In this document: piece after piece, positions 1-9,000 of the stretch
Position numbering within the stretch: the stretch's first letter is position 1
Layout of the letters: each line of letters starts with the position of its first letter
DNA from: an uncultured bacterium
Lineage (GTDB): Bacteria; Cyanobacteriota; Vampirovibrionia; Gastranaerophilales; Gastranaerophilaceae
Assembly (NCBI GenBank): GCA_900314375.1
Contig: OMVC01000002.1
Coordinates: 1-25,523, forward strand
DNA length: 25,523 nucleotides
Direction of reading: 5' to 3'
Translations under genes and position numbers: made by a program
The notes under the pieces: generated by a model
The model's database searches: none
Told to the model about the DNA's origin: nothing
What the model saw: the letters and a program-made list of their open reading frames with translations, nothing else

Positions 1-59
1 AATATTATCATTTATTAGAATTTTAGTATCCTTTAATCGTATGATTAAAATTTTAGCAT

Positions 60-365
60 TTATTGATTGTATCGACGTTCTAAAGCATTGAGTTCAGCGT
101 GTTGCATAGCTCTTAATCTTTTTACTTCATCCCATACAAGGTGGGAACTCATTCCTGTATCATCACTTTCTTCAAGCCAATTATCTATCATTTGATTATA
201 TCTTTTATTGATTTCATCTCTTCTTGCATAATATGTTTCTTTCGATATCCTGTGAATATTATCAGAACCCCAATCTCCATCAGCTTCCCCAAAAGATAAT
301 TTGGTTCTGGTATTGTTCATTGCTTTTAAATAACTGCTATTGCTTGGTAAAAAATTAATTCTCAT
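60..365 (-). CDS. Small hypothetical protein (101 aa)
   Basis: I do not recognise this family. The start is well supported: AAAGGAG lies 8 nt before the ATG at 365. The first 28 residues are Asn/Ser-rich and end in a short LSFGEADG segment. The rest is charged and probably helical, with many Arg, Glu, Asn and Tyr residues and a paired KRYNQ / RRYNQ motif near residues 49-53 and at the C-terminus. There is no signal peptide, membrane segment or cysteine pattern, so it is probably a soluble cytoplasmic protein. It is divergent from the heptose-kinase gene with about 113 nt between starts. The N-terminal hydrophobic-x-F-G pattern recurs in another unknown protein of this window (gene at 8031). 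No function is proposed. Confidence 0.7.
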   Translation of the reverse strand: MRINFLPSNSSYLKAMNNTRTKLSFGEADGDWGSDNIHRISKETYYARRDEINKRYNQMIDNWLEESDDTGMSSHLVWDEVKRLRAMQHAELNALERRYNQ

Positions 366-478
366 CTGTTTTGCTCCTTTTTTATTTTGTTTTGGAATAC
401 AAAACTTGTAAAAATAAAATTTGCTATGTGATATTTGTTTATGATAAAATTTTTTTGCGGAGTATTAGAGAAAAAATT

Positions 479-1483
479 ATGAAATTTAATAAACAAATAG
501 TAATTGATAGCATAAAGAAACTTGCCGATAAAAAAGTTTTAATCATCGGTGATTTGGCATTAGATGAAATGATATACGGAGATGCGGAGAGAATTTCAAG
601 AGAAGCACCCGTATTAATTCTTCAACATACCAAAACAAAACACATATTAGGCGGAGCCTCAAACGCCGCTCATAATGTTTCAACATTAAATAACGGTAAA
701 GTCGGAGTTATCGGGGTTGCCGGAGATGATTATCATTCAGGCTTTTTATTTGATACATTTAAAGCTGCAAAAATAAACTGTGACGGAATCATTACGGATA
801 AAACCAGAAAAACTATTGTTAAAACAAGAATTTCAGGTGCTATAACAACTTCCATTACCCAACAGATTGTAAGAATTGACAGACAATCAAAAGGCTCTAT
901 ATGCGAAGAAACCGAAACAAAAATTCTTGAAAAAATAGAGGAATTATTACCGTTATACGATGCTGTTATTCTCTCAAATTATCATATCGGGACTTTGACT
1001 GATAAGATTATAAAATACACGATTGATTTGGCTAATAAATTGAATAAAGTAATTGTTGTGGATGCTCAAAGGAATTTATCTTCATATAAAAACGTAACTT
1101 CAATGACTCCGAATTTGCCTGATACCGAAAAATCAGTCGGTTTTGAAATCCATAACGAGGAAGATTTAAAACTCGCAGGTGACAAATTATTAAATGAAAC
1201 CGGCGCTAAAGCCATACTTATAACATGTGGTGCCGATGGAATGTTTGTTACCAAACCGAATAATGATTATACAAAAATTCCTGTATTTAATAAATCGGAA
1301 GTTTTTGATGTAACAGGCGCAGGAGATACAGTTACAGCAGTATATTCATTAGCGCTGGCAGCCGGAATTGACCCTGTATATTCGGCAATTATCGGAAATG
1401 TTGCAGCAAGCATTGTTGTAAGACAATATGGATGCGCTACAACAACAATCAACGAATTACTTTCTGCCGTTGAAGAATTATAA
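479..1483 (+). CDS. rfaE1: D-glycero-beta-D-manno-heptose-7-phosphate kinase (HldA/RfaE1-type, PfkB family)
   Basis: This PfkB-fold sugar kinase would phosphorylate heptose-7-phosphate at O-1 in ADP-heptose synthesis for the LPS core. The 334-aa product has the GGASNAAHNV signature (residues 58-67), a VRIDRQ strand (131-136) typical of RfaE-type kinases, TPNLPDTE (210-217) and the catalytic DVTGAGD anion hole (277-283). The nucleotidyltransferase domain of bifunctional HldE is absent, so this is the stand-alone kinase form and the adenylyltransferase must be elsewhere. An in-frame ATG at 371 would add 36 residues. I chose 479 because MKFNKQIVIDSIKKL is where family homology normally begins and the extra residues look like translated leader; an AGAG lies 8 nt upstream. 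It is first in an operon with the DUF4330 gene 12 nt downstream. An ADP-heptose or other PfkB substrate cannot be excluded. Confidence 0.85.
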   Translation: MKFNKQIVIDSIKKLADKKVLIIGDLALDEMIYGDAERISREAPVLILQHTKTKHILGGASNAAHNVSTLNNGKVGVIGVAGDDYHSGFLFDTFKAAKINCDGIITDKTRKTIVKTRISGAITTSITQQIVRIDRQSKGSICEETETKILEKIEELLPLYDAVILSNYHIGTLTDKIIKYTIDLANKLNKVIVVDAQRNLSSYKNVTSMTPNLPDTEKSVGFEIHNEEDLKLAGDKLLNETGAKAILITCGADGMFVTKPNNDYTKIPVFNKSEVFDVTGAGDTVTAVYSLALAAGIDPVYSAIIGNVAASIVVRQYGCATTTINELLSAVEEL

Positions 1484-1495
1484 AGGAGAAGTTTT

Positions 1496-2065
1496 ATGGA
1501 AAAAATAAAAGAAATATTGAAAAAAATCAGATTAGTTGATTTTATCATAGTCGCATTTTTTATTGTAGCTTTAGCAGTAGGCGGCTATACCTATAAAGGA
1601 TTCAGACAAACTGCGGATAAACAGATTGAAGCAACGTCAAAAATTGTATTCAAGGTTTATATGCGCGGAGTTACTTTTTCAGGTGACAAATTACCTATCG
1701 TAAAAGGTGAGAAAACCTTCATTACAATAAGAAACGTTCCGTATAATGATGTTGATATTGTTGATGTTAAAGCAGACAGAAGAAAAATTGTTTTACAACC
1801 GTTAAGCAATAAGAAAGTTGTTATTGAAGTTGAAGACGCTGCGCAACCTGATTTGTATGATGTTGTTGTATCTTTAACTGATGTGGCAAAAATTACAAAA
1901 GACGGAGCAATAGTCGGAGGGAACAAAATTAAAGTCGGGTTACCGATAACAATAGAAGGTGCTGATTACAGATTTACCGGCTCTGTTTCAGACGTAAGAA
2001 TAGTTGATGCAGTTGCGGACCAAGCAGTTAATAATGGTATGAATACAACAGATGATGTTCAATAG
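1496..2065 (+). CDS. DUF4330 domain protein, membrane-anchored
   Basis: A 189-aa protein with a strong AAAGGAG ribosome site 7 nt before the ATG and 12 nt after the kinase stop. Residues 1-12 are basic, 13-32 form one hydrophobic anchor, and the remainder is a beta-rich domain that would face the periplasm. The GGNKIKVGLPITIEGADYRF stretch (about residues 141-160) is the pattern I associate with DUF4330 (pfam14221), an uncharacterised family found mainly in cyanobacteria and clostridia. The function is unknown. Its position between a heptose kinase and an O-antigen-ligase-like protein suggests a role in envelope polysaccharide handling, but this is context only. The Asp/Asn-rich tail after residue 170 looks unstructured and its codons overlap the next start. 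Confidence 0.75.
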   Translation: MEKIKEILKKIRLVDFIIVAFFIVALAVGGYTYKGFRQTADKQIEATSKIVFKVYMRGVTFSGDKLPIVKGEKTFITIRNVPYNDVDIVDVKADRRKIVLQPLSNKKVVIEVEDAAQPDLYDVVVSLTDVAKITKDGAIVGGNKIKVGLPITIEGADYRFTGSVSDVRIVDAVADQAVNNGMNTTDDVQ

Positions 2066-3368
2066 TATTTTTAAATTTTTTCAGGACAGATTAGGGATAT
2101 TGTACGAGAACAGCTTGCTTTTACAAAATATTGACAAGTTTATTTTGACGTTCATCTTAATTACTTATGTATCTTCAACCTTTATGAATTCCGATTATAT
2201 AGGCTTTTTCGCACTAATCGTAATATTTTTAACCGCAGTGAAATTATTTATTATGCCTAAAACGAAATTAGAATTTAATCATTACGAAATATGGCTGATT
2301 GCATATTTTATGATTGTTGTAATAAGTTTATTCGGTTCAAGCCTGTTTGCATTAAGTTTAAAAGGTTTCTTTAAGACTTTTATATATATAACATTTTATT
2401 TTTCAATAGCTTTGCATTTAAAAGACAATATGAAAAATATACCTTGGGTATTAGGTACGATTGCGCTTTGTGTTTTTGGTGAAGGCTTGTTAGGAGTCTT
2501 TCAATCAACACTGCATCTTGAAGCTATTTCCACATGGCAGGATACTTCAAACTTAAACCCTGAAGATGTAATTTCAAGAGTTTACGGCTCTTTAAAGCCT
2601 TTAAATCCGAACTTATACGGCGGATATCTTGTTGCAGGACTGCCGATAGTAATAGGTTCCGTATTTCATTTTCTTAATAAAAAAGCTTTCAAGTTATCAT
2701 TATGTGCAGGGTGCGCTTGTCTTGCCGTAATTTATGCAATATTACAAACAGGATGCAGAGGCGCATATTTGGCAATGATTTTGATTTTCGGATTGGTATT
2801 TTTAATCTCTGCGAAATTCTTCTGGAAAACTTATAAAAAAATATACATAACTCTGATAAGTTCAGCCATCGGATTATTTATTTTAATGCTTACATTTGTA
2901 AATTCATTGCGTTTAAGGTTTTTGTCCATTTTTGCAATGAGAAATGATTCATCAAACTCGTTCAGATTTAATGTGTATCATTCCTGTATTCAAATGTTCA
3001 AGGACAATTGGATTCTTGGTATAGGTGTAGGAAACAAAAATTTCCGCGAAATATACGGGCTATATATGAAAACCGGGTTTGATGCTCTGAGTGCATACAA
3101 TATATATTTAGAAACTGCGGTTGAAAGCGGGATTTTTGCACTTATTTCATTTTTAGGATTTTTATTTACCGTTTGCTATCAAGGAATAAAATTCGTTTTA
3201 TCTTCAGAAAATATTGAAAAAATAATATACATATCTGCTTGTGTTATTGCAATTTTTGCAATAATGTTTCACGGACTTGTTGATACGATTTATTTCAGAC
3301 CGCAATTACAATTTGTATTTTGGACATATATAGCGGTAATAACAGCCATATTATCCGATAAAAATTAG
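2052..3368 (+). CDS. O-antigen ligase/Wzy-like polytopic membrane protein
   Basis: A 438-aa integral membrane protein with about ten hydrophobic segments. The family (O-antigen ligase/Wzy_C) joins or polymerises lipid-linked glycans on the periplasmic side of the inner membrane. Visible hallmarks are GCRGAYLAM (234-242), a long loop with RFNVYHSCIQMFKDNWILGI ending in GVGN (305-328), AYNIYLETAVESG (348-360) and HGLVDT near residue 410. In most relatives the third motif reads HN rather than YN, so a His often considered functional is Tyr here. The start ATGATG at 2052 overlaps the DUF4330 gene by 14 nt with no clear SD, implying translational coupling. The gene ends tail to tail with the 3365-4342 exporter, the stop codons overlapping. 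It could be ligase or polymerase; sequence alone cannot say. Confidence 0.75.
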   Translation: MMFNSIFKFFQDRLGILYENSLLLQNIDKFILTFILITYVSSTFMNSDYIGFFALIVIFLTAVKLFIMPKTKLEFNHYEIWLIAYFMIVVISLFGSSLFALSLKGFFKTFIYITFYFSIALHLKDNMKNIPWVLGTIALCVFGEGLLGVFQSTLHLEAISTWQDTSNLNPEDVISRVYGSLKPLNPNLYGGYLVAGLPIVIGSVFHFLNKKAFKLSLCAGCACLAVIYAILQTGCRGAYLAMILIFGLVFLISAKFFWKTYKKIYITLISSAIGLFILMLTFVNSLRLRFLSIFAMRNDSSNSFRFNVYHSCIQMFKDNWILGIGVGNKNFREIYGLYMKTGFDALSAYNIYLETAVESGIFALISFLGFLFTVCYQGIKFVLSSENIEKIIYISACVIAIFAIMFHGLVDTIYFRPQLQFVFWTYIAVITAILSDKN

Positions 3369-4342
3369 AGTTTTAGTCCTAAAAGATTAAAAAATCCGTT
3401 TATATTTAACACGTTATATTGCAAGATAAGTCCGACAATCGTACCTATAATTACAAGTGTTGATAAAATTATAAAAGTATCTTTTTTATCGCCGTTGCGT
3501 CTTAATAATACCAAAATACCAAGACCGCCCGAAGTACACAATCCGGCAACAAGAGAACCAAAACTTATTGTATTTTTAATGAATAATATTGATAACATAA
3601 CCGAAATCGCGCAATTCGGGATTAAACCGACTAAAGATGCCATAAGAGGCTGCAGCGGCGAATTCATCAAACAATATTTTGCAAAAGCTTCTTCAGAACC
3701 CGAACGCGACAATAAGAACGCCAATGCAACAGAAATTATAAATATAAATAAGAAAATATTTAGTGTATGTTTTAGAGGATGAAGCCAAAAATCTCTTTTT
3801 CTTGCATCTTTTACAATATGATGATGGCAGCACCCTTCAATTTCTTCATGCTTATGTTCAATTACCGGCTCTTTTGCATTGTATGTAATAACCCAATCTA
3901 CAATATAGCCGACGATTATTGCTATAATAATTTTTATCAGGATAATAGGCAAAATAATATATGCTTTTTGCGGATTTGCAATCAAAACGGGGATAGCTTC
4001 ATCGGATGTTGCTAAATATACGGCAACCAAAGTCCCTCGGGTCAATAATCTTCTTGTATAAACCGTACTTGCGATAACCGAAAATCCGCATTGAGGCAAA
4101 GATGCCAACAATGCCCCAAACAAAGGTCCGACTTTTTTTATCCAAAAAACGAATAAATGCCTTTTCTTTGTATAATAGCGCTCAATTATTTCTATTAAAA
4201 CAAAAATTATAAATAAAAACGGAATAAGGCTAATACTATCAATCATAGCATCTTTCAAAAAATCCGGCAAAAATTCAATCGGTTCAATAAGTTCTTCCGG
4301 TAAATTCCATATAAATCCCAAAACTTTCAATATAGCTTCCAT
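3365..4342 (-). CDS. Putative 10TM heavy-metal/manganese exporter (ArsP_2-like)
   Basis: A 325-aa polytopic membrane protein. Two half-repeats carry matching motifs, LPQCGFSV (82-89) and IPNCAISV (241-248), each followed by hydrophobic helices. This is the pattern I associate with the putative 10TM heavy-metal exporter family ArsP_2 (PF11449), also called putative manganese transporter. Between the halves lies a loop with H163, H165, E166, E167, E169, C171, C172 and H173-H175, a likely metal-binding site. The start has AAAGGAG 4 nt upstream. Its stop overlaps the stop of the convergent O-antigen-ligase-like gene by 4 bp. It has its own promoter candidate (4376-4403). The transported metal is not known from sequence; Mn, Zn or arsenical are possibilities. 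Confidence 0.75.
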   Translation of the reverse strand: MEAILKVLGFIWNLPEELIEPIEFLPDFLKDAMIDSISLIPFLFIIFVLIEIIERYYTKKRHLFVFWIKKVGPLFGALLASLPQCGFSVIASTVYTRRLLTRGTLVAVYLATSDEAIPVLIANPQKAYIILPIILIKIIIAIIVGYIVDWVITYNAKEPVIEHKHEEIEGCCHHHIVKDARKRDFWLHPLKHTLNIFLFIFIISVALAFLLSRSGSEEAFAKYCLMNSPLQPLMASLVGLIPNCAISVMLSILFIKNTISFGSLVAGLCTSGGLGILVLLRRNGDKKDTFIILSTLVIIGTIVGLILQYNVLNINGFFNLLGLKL

Positions 4343-4375
4343 AATTCTCCTTTAAAATTTATTATTTATAATTTT

Positions 4376-4403
4376 ATCATAAATTATAATTGGCTTGTAT
4401 CAA
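4376..4403 (-). promoter_or_regulatory. Putative sigma70-type promoter for the 10TM metal exporter
   Basis: On the minus strand TTGATA (4403-4398), a 16-nt spacer and TATGAT (4381-4376) lie upstream of the exporter start, giving a leader of about 27 nt that holds AAAGGAG. The surroundings are very AT-rich, so chance matches are possible. Confidence 0.35.
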
Positions 4404-4450
4404 TTAAATGTAGGAATAATTATAGCAGTTAATTTCAAATTATTTGTTCA

Positions 4451-4842
4451 TTCTTTCTCTTTTGTTGCGAGCAAAAGAGAAAGAACTGAACCAAGAAAGA
4501 GAAAAAACGCTGTATCATGGCAATGCCTTCGGCATCGCACAGACCGTTTACGCGGTAACATGTGTTTTTGCCTATTTTAGGCAAAAATCTTTCAGCGCGG
4601 CTAAAACAACGCCGCGCGCTTGAAAAATACTACGCATAAAGCGATATGCCATATCATTTACCCCACCCCTTCGCCCTCCGCGCAGTGAACAATAATTGTT
4701 ATGCGAGAAAGCTTCAAAAACGGACTTGTTTGAGCGATAGCGAGTTGTCCGTTTTATATTCGAGCATTACAAATTATTAGTGAACGAAGCGATGGGCAGG
4801 AGTTTCTTTGCTCCACGTTTCTTTGCGGTCAAAGAAATGTGG
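4451..4842. repeat. Cluster of inverted repeats (REP/mosaic-like element)
   Basis: Arms read directly: 4451-4464/4472-4485, 14 bp perfect, 7-nt loop; 4523-4527/4531-4535, 5 bp, TTC loop, two more pairs beyond a mismatch; 4565-4574/4578-4587, 10 bp perfect, 3-nt loop; 4595-4601/4611-4617, 7 bp GC-only, extendable with a bulge; 4643-4648/4650-4655, 6 bp; 4688-4693/4695-4700, 6 bp; 4717-4725/4747-4755, 9 bp perfect, 21-nt loop; 4813-4825/4830-4842, 13 bp with one mismatch, 4-nt loop. The composition differs from the flanks. This resembles intergenic repeat islands spread through a genome, but copy number cannot be seen from one window. Confidence 0.6.
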
Positions 4843-5056
4843 AATGTATATTTTTATCAAATGCGCAAAATAATCCTAGGAATAATTTGCTCACTTGATT
4901 ACTGTTTCTAATATTTATTCTTTTTCTTTTGCTACGGTAAAAAAAGAGTAGAAAACAAAAAATATATCTTTCAACAATTTTCTATAATATTGACTGTGTA
5001 AATTGTTCAATCTTAAAAATTTGTAAAGATAGTATATATTAAACTATATTTTATTG

Positions 5057-5062
5057 TATAAT
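5057..5062 (+). promoter_or_regulatory. Putative -10 element of the kdsD operon
   Basis: A perfect TATAAT lies 29 nt before the chosen kdsD start. No good -35 element sits at 16-18 nt. An ATAGT/ACTAT inverted repeat (5029-5033 and 5043-5047) occupies that position and could be an activator or repressor site. Confidence 0.4.
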
Positions 5063-5091
5063 CATTTTGAAGCTATTATGAGGTGGGATAT

Positions 5092-6069
5092 ATGGAAATG
5101 ACATTATCAAGAATTATCGAATCTGCAAAAGAAGTATTGGAAATCGAAGCTAATTCAATTTTAAGATTAAAAGACAATATCGGAGAAGATTTCGACAAAG
5201 CAATCGATATTTTGTACAACTGCAAAGGCAGAGTAATAGTTACCGGTATGGGAAAATCCGGAATTATAGGTAAAAAAATTGCAGCAACAATGTCATCCAC
5301 AGGTACTCCTGCTTATTTCCTTCACCCTGCCGAAAGTACCCACGGTGATTCGGGAGTTATTACCCGTAATGATGTTATTATTGCCATATCAAACAGCGGC
5401 GAAACTCAAGAATTGATGAATTTGCTTCCGTTAATTAAACGTTTCGGATGCCCCATGATTGGTATGACAGGTAATGTTGAATCAACGTTGGCAAAAACAA
5501 GCGATGTAGTTTTGGATATTTCTGTAGAAAGAGAAGCTGATACATTAGGCAAAGCTCCAACGGCAAGTACTACAGCGACATTAGCAATGGGTGATGCTTT
5601 GGCAGTATGTTTGATGGAGAAAAAAGGCTTTACTAAAGAAGATTTTCTAATGTATCATCCATCAGGCAAGTTGGGAAAAGGCCTGACTTATAAAGTCAGA
5701 GATTTGATGATAACAGGAGACAAAATGCCGATTGTTTCCGAAAATGAAAGTTTTCAAAGTGTTATAAAAACAATTTCCGAATATAAATTGGGGATGGCAA
5801 TGATTTTAGACTCATCAAAACAATTAATCGGAGTATTAACAGACGGTGATATCAGAAGAACAGTTATAAAATATTCTGATACTTCAAGTTTATCAGTCAA
5901 AGACGTTATGACAATAAATCCGAAACGTATAACTGATGATGCTTATGCAGCATCCGCTTTGAATTTAATGGAAAAATATTCAATTACGGCATTGGCGGTA
6001 GTTGATGCAAATAACAGTCCGATAGGGGTAATTCACGTTCATGACCTGTTAAGAGCAGGAGTTGCATAA
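5092..6069 (+). CDS. kdsD: D-arabinose 5-phosphate isomerase (KdsD)
   Basis: It interconverts ribulose-5-P and arabinose-5-P, the first step towards KDO for lipid A-core. The 325-aa product has the usual architecture. An SIS sugar-isomerase domain comes first, with GMGKSG (52-57), STGTPA (69-74), HPAESTHGD (78-86), SNSGETQE (100-107) and GKAPTAS (153-159). Two CBS domains fill roughly residues 202-325. A GTG at 5083 would add three residues, but GAGGTG at 5080-5085 matches the ribosome site for ATG 5092 (spacing 6) and overlaps that GTG, so I chose 5092. kdsC follows after 3 nt. The closeness to family length and motifs leaves little doubt. Confidence 0.92.
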   Translation: MEMTLSRIIESAKEVLEIEANSILRLKDNIGEDFDKAIDILYNCKGRVIVTGMGKSGIIGKKIAATMSSTGTPAYFLHPAESTHGDSGVITRNDVIIAISNSGETQELMNLLPLIKRFGCPMIGMTGNVESTLAKTSDVVLDISVEREADTLGKAPTASTTATLAMGDALAVCLMEKKGFTKEDFLMYHPSGKLGKGLTYKVRDLMITGDKMPIVSENESFQSVIKTISEYKLGMAMILDSSKQLIGVLTDGDIRRTVIKYSDTSSLSVKDVMTINPKRITDDAYAASALNLMEKYSITALAVVDANNSPIGVIHVHDLLRAGVA

Positions 6070-9000
6070 GAGATGAAAGATTTAAAAGAGACAGCTTCAA
6101 ATATTAAACTACTTGTATTCGATGTTGACGGCGTTATGACTGATGGCAGTATTACTTATGATGAAAACGGTGTCGAATATAAAACGTTTAATGCAAAAGA
6201 CGGTCATGGACTGGCAAAAATGTTAAAATACGGTTTTTTGACCGCGGTAATTACCGGCAGAAAAAACGGAACAGTCGAGCGCAGAGCTCAAGACTTAAGA
6301 TTTTCTGAAGTTTATCAGGGCGTTAAAAACAAATTACCTATATTAGAAGCAATTATGCAAAAATATGAACTTGATTTTTCTCAAGTATCATATATGGGAG
6401 ATGACGAACCTGATATTCCTGTATTGGAAAAGGTCGCGATAGCTGCTTGCCCTTCTGATGCGGTTGACAGGGTAAAAAATATTTGCAACTTTGTTTCTTC
6501 AAAAGAAGGCGGCAAAGGCGCAGTCAGAGAATTATGCGATTTTATTTTTAATTCGCAAAATAATGTAGAATAAGAGGAGATAATATGTACGAGATTAAAA
6601 CACAGGCATTTTTTTCAGCCGCACATCATTTGCTGAACTATGACGGGGCTTGCGAAAATCAGCACGGTCATAATTGGATGGTTGAAGCTTTTGTCCGCGG
6701 CGAAGCCTTGGATAAAAGCAATATCTTAATTGATTATAAAGTATTAAAAAAAGAATTAAACACTGTGTTAGAAACATTAGACCATCAGGATATAAACGAA
6801 TTGCCTGAATTTAAAGGAGAAAGTCCTTCAAGCGAAATGATAGCTTATTATATTTATTCAAAATTAAAAGAAAAAATCGTTCAATTAAACAGAATTACCG
6901 TTTGGGAAACTCAAAATTCATGTTGTTCATATTTTGAAGAAGAGTAATTAGAGGTTGAAAAGTTGAATAGTTGAATGGTTTAAAAGTTTATTATTGTTCA
7001 AAAAAATAATAAAATGCACAAAGTGCCGTAATAACAATTCCTCCATTCACCTGCTCAACTATTCAACGATAAAAGGAGTTTTTGATGCCGATTTTACAAT
7101 CAATATTAATGGGGATAGTACAAGGCTTAAGCGAGTTTTTACCTATATCAAGTTCTGCTCACCTTGTTTTTACATCAAATTTTTACAAAGTATATAAAAA
7201 TATTCCAATATCAGAACAGTCAACACAAGAAGTTTTTCTGGATATAATGCTTCATTTGGGGACATTAGTTGCAGTTTTAATATTTTTTAGAAAAGATGTA
7301 TTTGATATTTGTAAAGCTTTAATAGAGTCATGCAAAACCAAAGATTTTTCAACAGATAAATCTAAATTAGGTTTATACATTATTTTAGGAACAATTATTA
7401 CAATAATACTTGCATTACCGTTAGAAAAAGTCGCAAATCATTTGGTTTTCCATCCGTCAATTGTCGGGGGGTTGTTAATTTTAACAGGCTTTGTATTATT
7501 TTTTAGTGAATATTTATCAAAAAAACGCGAAGTAAAATTTGATAAGTTGAATTTAAAACAGTCAATATGTGTCGGTATTGCACAGGGTTTAGCGGTATTA
7601 CCCGGATTTTCGCGTTCGGGGTGGACTATTGCAACAGGTTTATTTACCGGATTGAACCGCGAAACGGCTGCAAGATACTCATTTTTATTAAGTATTCCAA
7701 TAATATTGGGAGCTTCAATGGTATATCCGCTGATAAAAATTGATATATCTGAAGCATGCCAATATAATTGGGCTTCAATCATTATAGGAACCATTTTTTC
7801 TGCAATAGTAGGATATTTATGCATAAAATATTTTATGAAATTTATTTCAAAATTTTCTCTAAATATTTTTGGATGGTATTGTATTATTGTAGGGGTTGCA
7901 ACAATGATATTTTTTAGCATGCAATAAGCTAAATATCACTATTGAATATTGTAAAAAAATGTAAATAACAAGAAAAAAAGTAACAAATTTTTTTTTGACA
8001 AGCATTCTAATATTATCAAGCGGAGTTGTCATGATTTTACCGGTTAGTGTACACAATAACAAAAATATAATATTTGGGGAAAATAAAAAAGAGATTCCAA
8101 AAGAGGATACTCTGTTAAAAAACAACCTTTCTACAAGAACAAGAATAGGGCTGGATAAATTAATCAAAGCATTTACGGTATATCCGGCAAGAGGTATGAA
8201 GGGGAGTATAAATTCTGATTTTTATGAATTTTTAACTATGGGTACAGTACCATATTTAATAGGCAGCGCAACGCTGATGGGTGTATTTAATTATTCCAAT
8301 AAAGTTGCTCCGGAAGCTGCAAAACTGGGTAAAAAAATGGCATTGGGAGTTTTATTATACGGATTATTTAAATCAATATCAAAATCTTTTGTAAATCTGC
8401 CGGTCAAATGGATAACAGGTATAGATACTCAACTCCCGTATTTGAAAGTTAATCATCAATTACCGGAAAATAAAGATGATTTCGATTTAACAAGCTATGA
8501 ATACCACAAAGTCGGTGAGAGCGTAGAATTTACACGCTGGGATTTGTTATACGGTGACCCTTATAGCAAAAAAACATTAAATGAACGATATGACAAAATT
8601 GCAAAAAGAAACGGGCTGGGCACAAACCTTAACGATTCCGATCAGGACGTAAAACCTATATATAGAGAAGTTTTAGTAAAATCAACTTTAGCCAGAAGTC
8701 TTTCTTCCTATCTATGGGCTGCCGTAGGTGTAGGTCTGGCTTTTCAAGATGCTTGGGATGAATATTTTAACACTGCAACTTTAAAATTTTGGGAGCCTGA
8801 AAAATTTAAACATTCAATGAAGATTTTGGGCAGAAGTATAAAAAATAGCGCTAAAAATTTTTACAAGCCGGAGATTGCGGACACAAAACTTGAAAAATAT
8901 GCAGGAAAAACTCTTTTATTCTCTGCAATTGCGTTAACCTTATTAGGCGTGTTAAATACAGTTCATATAACTAAAAAACCATCCAAAGTTAAAGAGTCGG

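Larger units (their letters stand above)
4343..5091. other. Gene-free 749-bp stretch; palindrome-dense block at about 4447-4845, then AT-rich kdsD upstream region
   Basis: No credible gene lies here; the one short open frame (4395-4580) follows the palindromes and has no SD. The middle part is visibly richer in G+C than its flanks and carries at least eight inverted repeats (separate entry). From about 4850 to 5050 the sequence is AT-rich with no recognised element, followed by the kdsD promoter and ribosome site. No riboswitch or RNA family was recognised. Confidence 0.7.
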